The translations under genes and the position numbers were made by a program. This document shows positions 5,107 through 10,869 of a DNA stretch of 10,869 nt, piece by piece (the stretch's first letter is position 1; every line of letters begins with the position of its first letter). The notes under the pieces were generated by a model. The model was not told the origin of the DNA, did not search any database, and saw nothing but the letters and a program-made list of their open reading frames with translations. The stretch is taken from the NCBI GenBank assembly GCA_003105305.1, contig PQAQ01000209.1, forward strand, positions 1 through 10,869. The letters run 5' to 3'. The stretch comes from Candidatus Methylomirabilota bacterium (GTDB lineage Bacteria > Methylomirabilota > Methylomirabilia > Methylomirabilales > Methylomirabilaceae).

Positions 5107-5760
5107 ATGCCGACAGAGCTGCCGAGGTTCACGCCACAACAAGCCCACAGCGCATCAGAGGCCGGCATGCTGTTGATCGATCTGCGCCGGTATGAGGATT
5201 TTGCCGCTCACCATATTCCGAGAAGTATCAGCGTCGCCTTCAGTCGCAAGAGCCTCCCTGAGCGCATCGCGACGGCGAGCCCACCCCGGTCCCCAATTAT
5301 CCTGTTATCCGAGGATAAGCAGATTATCGATGCCGCAGCCGCTGCCCTTACAACACAGGATCGTAACCCTCTTCGCGGAACGATGAACGCAGACATCCAG
5401 GCGTGGCGCAGCGCTGGAATCCCGTTGGTTCAACTCGCACAGATCACGGTTCAGACGCTGTGGCAGCGCCTGAACCGTGTCGGCGATATCCCGACGCTGA
5501 TCGACGTGCGCGAGCCCTTTGAGTGGGATCTGGGGTATATCGATGGCTCGCTGCTCATCTCGCTTGGCGAGATCTGGCAGCGCGCCGAATCGCTCGATCC
5601 GCGCAAAGACATCATCCTCATCTGTCAGGAAGGTCTGCGCAGCACGACAGCCGCCAGCATTCTGCTGCACCACAAGTTTCCGAGGGTCGGCAACGTAGCC
5701 GGCGGCATAGGCAACTGGCTTGACGCCGACTACCCCACCGTCCGACCGCGGAAGCGCTGA
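5107..5760 (+). CDS. Tandem rhodanese-domain sulfurtransferase, only second domain with active Cys
   Basis: The 217-residue protein has two rhodanese-like domains. The first (about 8-107) contains LLIDLRRYEDFAAHHIPRSI and ends RGTMNADIQAWRSAGIPLV. At its active-site position it reads LLSEDKQ, with Ser68 where the Cys should be, so it looks inactive. The second (about 112-212) has LIDVREPFEWDLGYIDGSLL and the loop CQEGLRST, with Cys173 as the persulfide-carrying residue, and ends NVAGGIGNWLDADYP. Rhodaneses carry sulfane sulfur as a Cys persulfide and hand it to acceptors, including E1-activated sulfur carriers. No signal peptide is visible, so it is cytosolic. GGAGG lies about 10 nt before ATG 5107. 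The gene is divergent from a NIL-domain gene and ends flush against the convergent sat stop codon. A sulfur donor role for the nearby carrier protein is plausible but inferred. Confidence 0.9.
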   Translation: MPTELPRFTPQQAHSASEAGMLLIDLRRYEDFAAHHIPRSISVAFSRKSLPERIATASPPRSPIILLSEDKQIIDAAAAALTTQDRNPLRGTMNADIQAWRSAGIPLVQLAQITVQTLWQRLNRVGDIPTLIDVREPFEWDLGYIDGSLLISLGEIWQRAESLDPRKDIILICQEGLRSTTAASILLHHKFPRVGNVAGGIGNWLDADYPTVRPRKR

Positions 5761-6954
5761 TTATACACCCTGCATCCACTCCGCGAGGATCTCGGACACC
5801 TCCGGCCGTGTGAACTCCTCCGGCAGCGCCTCTCCGCTCCGAAGCAGTTCGCGCACGCGCGTGCCGCTCAACGTCACCCGTTCGGATGCGTCATGCGGAC
5901 AGGTCTTGGCTGAGGCCATCCCATCGCAGCGACGGCAGAAGAACGCCTCATCGAAAAAGAGCGGGGTGATATCCAACTCGTCGCGCTTCAGCCGCAGGAA
6001 GAGGTCCCGGGCCGCATACGGATGATAGTACCCTCCTACCCCAGCGGGGTCTCGGCCAACGATGAAGTGGGTACAGCCGTAGTTCTTCCGAACCAGCGCA
6101 TGGAAGACCGCCTCACGCGGACCCGCATATCGCATAGCGCCGGGGAAGACGCTCAGCATGACGCGCTCTTTCGGAAAGTAGCGTTCCTCAAGGGCGCGAT
6201 AGCAGCGAAGGCGGATCTCCGACGGAACATCATCGAGCTTTGTCCGACCGACCAGCGGGTGGATCAGCAACCCGTCCATCAACTCCAGCGCGCACTTTTG
6301 GATGTACTCATGCGACCGATGAATCGGGTTGCGGGTCTGAAACCCGACAATGGTCTGCCATCCGCGCTCCTTGAATCGTCGTCGCGTCTCAGCCGGCACA
6401 CAATAATAGTCTTCAAACCCCGGCAGCGACGGCGGGCGAACCAGATTGACGGCCCCGCCTATCAGGAGATCGCCCCGCTGGTACAGGTACTGCACGCCCG
6501 GATGGCGCGTCTCTTCCGTGGCATAAACCAGGCATGCCTCCGCCCGCTTGTCGAAGGGAAACATCTCCTCTACCGACAGTAAGCCGAGCAGTTCGCCATC
6601 CGAGTCCAGCAACGCCGCCTCGCCGCCCTGTTTCAGCGCGGTCACATCATCCTTGGGCGCAGCCAACGTAATCGGCAGCGTCCACAGGATGCCGTTCTTC
6701 AGGCGCATCTCATTGACGACACCCTCGTAATCAGCCCGATTCATGAAGCCCTCGAGCGGGCTGAACACACCGGTGGCCAGACATTCCACATCAGAAATAG
6801 CCCTGGCGTTCAGCGAGATCGTTGGAAGATCTCGCGCTCTGCCGATCGCATCCGCCCTGGCCTCCCCTGTCAATACTCGCGAGACAAGCCGCCCACCGTG
6901 CGGAAGAATCGGCGTCGACTCCTCGTTCTCCGTCAATTCTATTGCTTCCGCCAT
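5761..6954 (-). CDS. sat: ATP sulfurylase (sulfate adenylyltransferase, monofunctional Sat type)
   Basis: Sat forms adenosine 5'-phosphosulfate (APS) from sulfate and ATP, the activating step of sulfate assimilation. The 397-residue length fits the homo-oligomeric Sat family rather than the CysD/CysN heterodimer. An N-terminal PUA-like part includes the CLATGVFSPLEGFMNRADY segment (58-76). The catalytic part has Gln-Thr-Arg-Asn-Pro-Ile-His-Arg-Ser-His (206-215), containing the two nucleotide-phosphate-binding histidines, and GRDPAGVG (300-307). Cys340, Cys343, Cys352 and His354 form the zinc site typical of bacterial and archaeal Sat. No APS kinase domain follows. ATG 6954 has GGGAG 8 nt upstream. 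The gene is last in the row sir, beta-propeller, cysH, sat, with 44 bp separating it from cysH, and its stop abuts the stop of the convergent rhodanese gene. Confidence 0.97.
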   Translation of the reverse strand: MAEAIELTENEESTPILPHGGRLVSRVLTGEARADAIGRARDLPTISLNARAISDVECLATGVFSPLEGFMNRADYEGVVNEMRLKNGILWTLPITLAAPKDDVTALKQGGEAALLDSDGELLGLLSVEEMFPFDKRAEACLVYATEETRHPGVQYLYQRGDLLIGGAVNLVRPPSLPGFEDYYCVPAETRRRFKERGWQTIVGFQTRNPIHRSHEYIQKCALELMDGLLIHPLVGRTKLDDVPSEIRLRCYRALEERYFPKERVMLSVFPGAMRYAGPREAVFHALVRKNYGCTHFIVGRDPAGVGGYYHPYAARDLFLRLKRDELDITPLFFDEAFFCRRCDGMASAKTCPHDASERVTLSGTRVRELLRSGEALPEEFTRPEVSEILAEWMQGV

Positions 6955-6998
6955 TCTCTGCTCTCCCGTTGCAAATGGCCTGTTATTGTTAGCCGCTC

Positions 6999-7772
6999 TT
7001 ACCGCGCGCCATGCTTACTGTCAATATGCAAACCGCACTCCTTGGTCGCCGGGTTTTCCCACCACCAGCGCCCCGCTCGCACATCTTCGCCCGGCTTGAT
7101 CGCCCGCGTACACGGCGAGCAGCCGATGCTGGGGAACCCTTGATCATGAAGGGCATTGTAGGGCACATCGTGCTCGCGGAGATACGCCCAGACCTGAGGC
7201 TCGGTCCAATCGGTCAGCGGATTGATCTTGACGATTGAGTCGTGGCTCGCATCGATCTCCACAACATCTATACCGGTGCGGGTTGCAGCCTGCTCCCGCC
7301 TGAGCCCGGTGATCCATGCGTCAACATCCTTCAGCGCCCGACCGAGCGGCTCTACCTTTCTGACGAAACAGCAGAACTTCCGCTCTTCGACGCTCTGCCG
7401 GAAGGAATAAAATCCGCGCTCCCGCTCCAGCGCCTCGACGGCGTCACGTCCGGGGAAATAGCTCTGGACCGCAACCTTGTACCGATCCCGGGTCCGCTCC
7501 ATCACGTCGTACGTCTCCTCATGCAAGCGGCCGGTATCCAGGGTAAAGATCGTAATCGGCGCCTCGATCTTCGACAGCATATCGATCAGCACCATATCCT
7601 CGGCCCCAAAACTGCTGGCGAACGCCAGTCTGGAGCCGAAGGTGTCAATCGCCCATCGAAGCACCGCCTCCGGTTTGGAGCCACGAAACCGCTGATTCAG
7701 CCCGGCGACATCCTCCGCCGACAACCTCACACGTCCTTGAGTCACACCCTGAACTCCGGATTGTTCTGCCAT
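6999..7772 (-). CDS. cysH: APS reductase (phosphoadenylyl/adenylyl-sulfate reductase, Fe-S type)
   Basis: The enzyme reduces adenylylsulfate to sulfite using thioredoxin. The 257-residue product has the PP-loop Ser-Ser-Phe-Gly-Ala-Glu-Asp (53-59), TLDTGRLHEET (78-88), and the four [4Fe-4S] cysteines as adjacent Cys134-Cys135 plus Cys218-x2-Cys221. The catalytic Cys246 lies in the C-terminal Glu-Cys-Gly-Leu-His. The paired cysteine motif marks the APS-using subgroup, unlike the PAPS-using enterobacterial CysH, and fits the absence of APS kinase here. The frame begins with GTG at 7775, but AAGGAGG is better placed for the ATG at 7772-7770. The gene lies 98 bp after the beta-propeller gene, a gap that contains a 12-bp palindrome, and 44 bp before sat. 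Confidence 0.95.
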   Translation of the reverse strand: MAEQSGVQGVTQGRVRLSAEDVAGLNQRFRGSKPEAVLRWAIDTFGSRLAFASSFGAEDMVLIDMLSKIEAPITIFTLDTGRLHEETYDVMERTRDRYKVAVQSYFPGRDAVEALERERGFYSFRQSVEERKFCCFVRKVEPLGRALKDVDAWITGLRREQAATRTGIDVVEIDASHDSIVKINPLTDWTEPQVWAYLREHDVPYNALHDQGFPSIGCSPCTRAIKPGEDVRAGRWWWENPATKECGLHIDSKHGAR

Positions 7773-7789
7773 CACTCCTCCTTGACGGA

Positions 7790-7801
7790 ATGTACGTACA
7801 T
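7790..7801. repeat. 12-bp perfect palindrome upstream of cysH
   Basis: ATGTACGTACAT is a perfect dyad located 17 bp upstream of the cysH start codon, between the beta-propeller gene and cysH. It could be a regulator half-site pair, but there is no second copy in the window that I noticed, and no clear promoter beside it. Confidence 0.4.
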
Positions 7802-7870
7802 CTATGCGGTTGGTACAGCATCACACTGCGACTCTGTTCTTTCCGGCGACTCACGCATCCCTAGTTCATC

Positions 7871-8854
7871 TTAGTGGTGGCTCGCCGGGCGTACGGCAAT
7901 CCCATGCGGATCTTTGCCTGTTGGGATCTCAGCAACAACCTTGTCCGTCAGCGTATCAATGGCAAGCACGCTGTTCGTATCGCGGCTGGTAACGTAGAGG
8001 CGGCGGCCATCGGGCGTAATCGTCAGGATATCGATCCGCTTACCTACCGGGATATCTTTGACGATCTTGAGCGCCTTGCAGTCGATGACGGACACCACAT
8101 TGGCTTTTCGATTGGCCACGAATGCCTGCTTCCCATCCGGCGAGATAACCAGGCCATGCGGCTCACCCTCGCGGGCAATCCTGGCCGCGATCTGATGATT
8201 CATGAGATGGATGACGTCGATCTGATCTACATCCCCGGCCGTGACCAGCAAGAGCTTCCCGTCCCAGGTGACATCTGTCCCCATCGCGCCTTTGCCCGCG
8301 TCGATCGTTGCCACAATCTTGCGACTCGTCACATCAATGACCGATACGTCGCCCGACCCCCCGTTGCTGACATAGGCTCGCGCCCCCTTTGGGTCAAAGA
8401 CCACAAGGGCAGGCGCTTTTCCCACCGGGATTGTTTCGATTGTTTGCCGATTCTCCAGATCAATAACCGTCACATCGTTGGAACCTGGATTCGCCACCCA
8501 GAGCTGTCTTCCATCCGGGGTAACGGCAGGGCCGTGCGCCTTGGTCCCGGCGGGTAGCGCAGCAACCAGCTTTCTCGTTTTCGCCTCAATCATGCTGACA
8601 TTATTGGATCCGGCGTTCGCGATAAACGCATAGACGCCGTCAGGCGTAAAGGCGATGTTGTGCGGCTTCTTACTGCCCGGCTTAATCGTATCAATGACCC
8701 TATTGGTTTCAGTATCGATCACGGCGACGGTATGATCTTCCTGATTCGTCACCCAGGCCTCGTACGCCCATGCCTGACCGACCCATGACGTGATACCCAC
8801 AACCAAGGTCAGTCCCGCGACAAACAGGACCGGCCTGACGATTCCTTTTTTCAT
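7871..8854 (-). CDS. Secreted seven-bladed YVTN-type beta-propeller protein
   Basis: The 327-residue product starts MKKGIVRPVLFVAGLTLVVG, a Sec signal peptide with likely cleavage after the Ala-Trp-Ala around residue 30. Seven repeats of about 42 residues follow, each built on a YVTN-like pattern: A-W-V-T-N, A-F-I-A-N, L-W-V-A-N, A-Y-V-S-N, then L-L-V-T-A, A-F-V-A-N and L-Y-V-T-S. Each is followed by a Val-Ile-Asp type strand and a Pro-x-Gly turn with PDG motifs. The protein should be a periplasmic seven-bladed propeller. Relatives occur beside redox enzymes and as surface or scaffold proteins, but there is no visible catalytic or heme motif here. ATG 8854 has an excellent GAGGAGG site; the frame reaches back to a GTG at 8923 just after the sulfite reductase stop, but that would mask the signal peptide. 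Its position between sulfite reductase and APS reductase is unexplained. Confidence 0.88.
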   Translation of the reverse strand: MKKGIVRPVLFVAGLTLVVGITSWVGQAWAYEAWVTNQEDHTVAVIDTETNRVIDTIKPGSKKPHNIAFTPDGVYAFIANAGSNNVSMIEAKTRKLVAALPAGTKAHGPAVTPDGRQLWVANPGSNDVTVIDLENRQTIETIPVGKAPALVVFDPKGARAYVSNGGSGDVSVIDVTSRKIVATIDAGKGAMGTDVTWDGKLLLVTAGDVDQIDVIHLMNHQIAARIAREGEPHGLVISPDGKQAFVANRKANVVSVIDCKALKIVKDIPVGKRIDILTITPDGRRLYVTSRDTNSVLAIDTLTDKVVAEIPTGKDPHGIAVRPASHH

Positions 8855-8923
8855 TGATCCTCCTCTTATTAGTGTTGTACGCCGATCTTTCCGACCTGGT
8901 TCCACAACCTTGCGATCCGACAC

Positions 8924-10753
8924 CTACGACGCGCACTCGCCGGGGCCGACATGGATCGAAAACGCCTCTTCAGTATTGTAATCAAGATACCGATCCGGCG
9001 CCTCGGATGCCGGCGGCAGGGTCGTAAACGGCGTCAGAACCGTCTTCACCGACTCCAACCCAAATCGATCGAGAAAATCCGTAAACGGTTCGCCGTTCCG
9101 TCGCTCTTTCTGATACAGACGGAGGACCGCCTCCACCGCGCCCGGAGCATTCTTTGCCGGAATCCTCGCCACCGGCATACCGTAGTTCGCCTGGCCCGGC
9201 GTCAACCTTGCGCCCAGCAGCATCTCATAGGTCGGCACCTGGACCCACTTTGAGGGTTCCCCCTCAAACTTTTTCGCGCCGCCGTACAAACCGATATCGG
9301 CAAGATGATGCTGACCGCAGGAGTTCGGACAGGCGGAGATCTTGATTCGGATCCCGCTTTCATCCGCCAGGTCTTTCAACTCATCATCGAAGAGGGCGCT
9401 CACGGCAGCGCCCAGACCGCGCGAGGAGGTGATCCCGAGCTGACACGTATCGGCGCCGGGACAGGCGGTGACGTCCGCCAGCCGTTCAGCCGAGGGCGCA
9501 GCCAGACCGACGGCGCTCAGTATCCGATAGAGCGCGGGCAGACGCTCGGTGGGGATCCACCTAAGGGCGAAGTTCTGCTGGTTCGTACTCCGGACGGCGC
9601 CATCGCCGAACTCCCGCGCCACGAATGCAAGGGTCCTGAGCTGCGCGGAGGTGATGTCCCCAAGCTCGAGGCGGATTGAGACCATCGTATACCCGACCTG
9701 TTTCTGCATCAGGACATTCGTCGCCCGCCACCGCCGATACGCGGGATTGTCCGACTCTCCCGGAGAAGCCGCCGGTAGAGACGACGCACGCTGAAGCGGA
9801 ACCTTCTCCCAGATCACGGACGAGGGAAACTGTCCGGCCATTGTGGACTCGAGGCCGGTCCGCTCCTGGAACACCAACGTTCGAAATGCCTCAATCCCGA
9901 GCTTATTCAGCACAAACTTCATCCTCGCCTTATGTCGATCGTCGCGATTGCCGAGGCGGTCGAATACGCGCACAATGGCAGCCACTGTCGGCAACAACCG
10001 ATCCGCCGGCGTAAAATCCTCAAGCAGGTCCGCCACGCGCGGCATCGGGCCCAAGCCGCCCCCGACATAAAGCTGGAAGCCCCGCTCCTCCCGTCCCGCC
10101 GTCGCTCGGACTACAGCGCAGGCCCCGATATCCTGCATGGGACTGAGACCAAGGTCGTCCGGGCAGCCGGAGAAGGCGATCTTGAACTTTCGCGGCAGAT
10201 TCTGATTCATCGGATTGCGCAGCAGAAATCGCGCAACCGTTTCGGCATACGGCGTGACGTCGAACAGTTCCTGAGGGCAGACCCCGGCGCAGTGCCCGAC
10301 GACAACGTTGCGAACGGTATTGCCGCACGCCTCTCTCGTCGTCAACCCGACGGTGGCCAGGCTTCTCATCAGCCCTATCACCTGTTCGAGTTTGATAAAG
10401 TGGAGCTGGATGTTCTGGCGTGTCGTGACGTGGGCCACCCCGTTCGGCGCCTTCGCGGCCAGTTCGGCGAGCAGCTCCAATTGGGCCGCCTGAAGGCCGC
10501 CCCACGGGATCTTGATCCGGAACATCTGTTCGCCTTCCTGCCGCTGCCCATAGATCCCGTTCTGCAGGCGGAACCGCTTGAACTCATCCGGGGTTATCTC
10601 CCCGTTCCAGAATCTCCGAACAAACTGATCGAAGGTGTCGATATCCTCCTCGCGGGCCCAGGATGTCCCGTCAGTCGGTGCTACCTGCTCATCGGCCGTA
10701 GCCGAAGCGTTCGATGGCTGCTCAGTCGTGTCCGGTTCGTTCGTATTATTCAT
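8924..10753 (-). CDS. sir: Ferredoxin-type sulfite reductase (siroheme, [4Fe-4S]; NirA/Sir family)
   Basis: The 609-residue protein belongs to the siroheme nitrite/sulfite reductase family, which carries out six-electron reduction of sulfite to sulfide (or nitrite to ammonia). It has two pseudo-repeats. The first contains FRIKIPWGGLQ (78-88), TTRQNIQLHF (110-119) and GNTVRNVVVGHCAGVC (144-159). The second contains GYTMVSIRLELGDITSAQLRTL and STNQQNFALRW. The coupled siroheme/Fe-S cysteines are Cys431-x5-Cys437 (ACPGADTC) and Cys475-x3-Cys479 (ACPNSC). There is no N-terminal flavin domain, so electrons come from ferredoxin or a separate partner. Linkage to cysH and sat argues for sulfite over nitrite. 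ATG 10753 is chosen because GAGAGGG stands 5 nt upstream; in-frame starts up to 10786 would add 11 residues. It appears to be the first gene of the sulfate-reduction row, and I see no convincing promoter in the 116 bp upstream. Confidence 0.93.
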   Translation of the reverse strand: MNNTNEPDTTEQPSNASATADEQVAPTDGTSWAREEDIDTFDQFVRRFWNGEITPDEFKRFRLQNGIYGQRQEGEQMFRIKIPWGGLQAAQLELLAELAAKAPNGVAHVTTRQNIQLHFIKLEQVIGLMRSLATVGLTTREACGNTVRNVVVGHCAGVCPQELFDVTPYAETVARFLLRNPMNQNLPRKFKIAFSGCPDDLGLSPMQDIGACAVVRATAGREERGFQLYVGGGLGPMPRVADLLEDFTPADRLLPTVAAIVRVFDRLGNRDDRHKARMKFVLNKLGIEAFRTLVFQERTGLESTMAGQFPSSVIWEKVPLQRASSLPAASPGESDNPAYRRWRATNVLMQKQVGYTMVSIRLELGDITSAQLRTLAFVAREFGDGAVRSTNQQNFALRWIPTERLPALYRILSAVGLAAPSAERLADVTACPGADTCQLGITSSRGLGAAVSALFDDELKDLADESGIRIKISACPNSCGQHHLADIGLYGGAKKFEGEPSKWVQVPTYEMLLGARLTPGQANYGMPVARIPAKNAPGAVEAVLRLYQKERRNGEPFTDFLDRFGLESVKTVLTPFTTLPPASEAPDRYLDYNTEEAFSIHVGPGECAS

Positions 10754-10869
10754 GACTACCCTCTCCATCATTCCTCGCCCGCTCACAACCGGGAGATAGA
10801 CTCACGTAGACAGGTCCTCCGGAGTGACAGCCGGCGCTTTGTGAGGCATAAGGCCGGAACCGCCGTCAG
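10754..10869 (-). other. Leader region of the sulfite reductase gene, up to window edge
   Basis: I see no clear promoter, riboswitch or terminator here. On the minus strand a frame open from the window edge ends at TGA 10804-10802 with 21 codons (final residues Ala-Val-Thr-Pro-Glu-Asp-Leu-Ser-Thr). It could be the tail of a preceding gene, in which case sulfite reductase would not be first in its operon, but it is too short to judge. Confidence 0.3.

Noticed and set aside
4971..5168. Longer start for NIL protein 2 reaching 5168
   Set aside because: The extension crosses the divergent promoter region and the start of the rhodanese gene and has no domain character.
8855..8923. GTG start at 8923 for the beta-propeller gene
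   Set aside because: It would bury the signal peptide behind 23 charged residues; the ATG at 8854 has a strong GAGGAGG site.
8924..10753. Nitrite reductase (NirA) reading of the siroheme enzyme
   Set aside because: Not excluded by the motifs, but linkage to cysH and sat makes sulfite reductase the better call.
10802..10867. Tail of an upstream gene at the right edge, possibly cytochrome c-like
   Set aside because: Only 21 codons are in the window and there is no diagnostic motif, so the identity cannot be supported.

Overview
This window is a chromosomal stretch from a moderately high-GC, Gram-negative-type bacterium. It carries a periplasmic OmpH/Skp-like chaperone, the MEP isoprenoid enzyme IspH, and Sec-type signal peptides. 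The sequence contains no taxonomic marker. The gene style and base composition resemble deep-branching, non-model lineages such as NC10/Methylomirabilota, but that is only an impression. There are no insertion sequences, CRISPR arrays, tRNAs or rRNAs. The theme of the window is sulfur assimilation.

Left part (1-2547, + strand): the 3' end of a DJ-1/PfpI-family gene; ispH, with a near-consensus sigma70 promoter lying inside the region that a naive long ORF would call its N-terminus; a possible 40-residue single-span membrane protein; a gene-poor stretch (1706-1995); and an OmpH/Skp-like coiled-coil periplasmic protein.

Middle part (2649-4730, - strand): a compact operon reading NIL-domain protein -> threonine-synthase-family PLP enzyme -> CysO/ThiS/MoaD-type sulfur carrier. 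It is preceded by a clear SAM-I (S-box) riboswitch with a 12-bp Rho-independent terminator. SAM control points to methionine/homocysteine synthesis. I therefore propose that this operon makes homocysteine by a protein-thiocarboxylate route, with the threonine-synthase homologue acting on an activated homoserine (probably O-phosphohomoserine). The carrier ends Gly-Gly-Asp, so the last residue would have to be removed before activation, as happens for the Wolinella HcyS-Ala carrier.

A second NIL-domain gene (4731-4970, -) lies upstream of this operon. It is divergent from a tandem rhodanese gene (5107-5760, +), and the two predicted promoters overlap at their -10 elements.

Right part (5761-10753, - strand): an assimilatory sulfate-reduction gene set in the transcriptional order ferredoxin-type sulfite reductase -> secreted seven-bladed YVTN beta-propeller -> APS reductase (CysH, Fe-S cysteine type) -> ATP sulfurylase (Sat). 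Together the window can take sulfate to sulfide (Sat, CysH, Sir). It probably passes the sulfide to the carrier protein and then into homocysteine. The adenylating E1-like enzyme, the JAMM-type protease, homoserine kinase and methionine synthase are not in the window.
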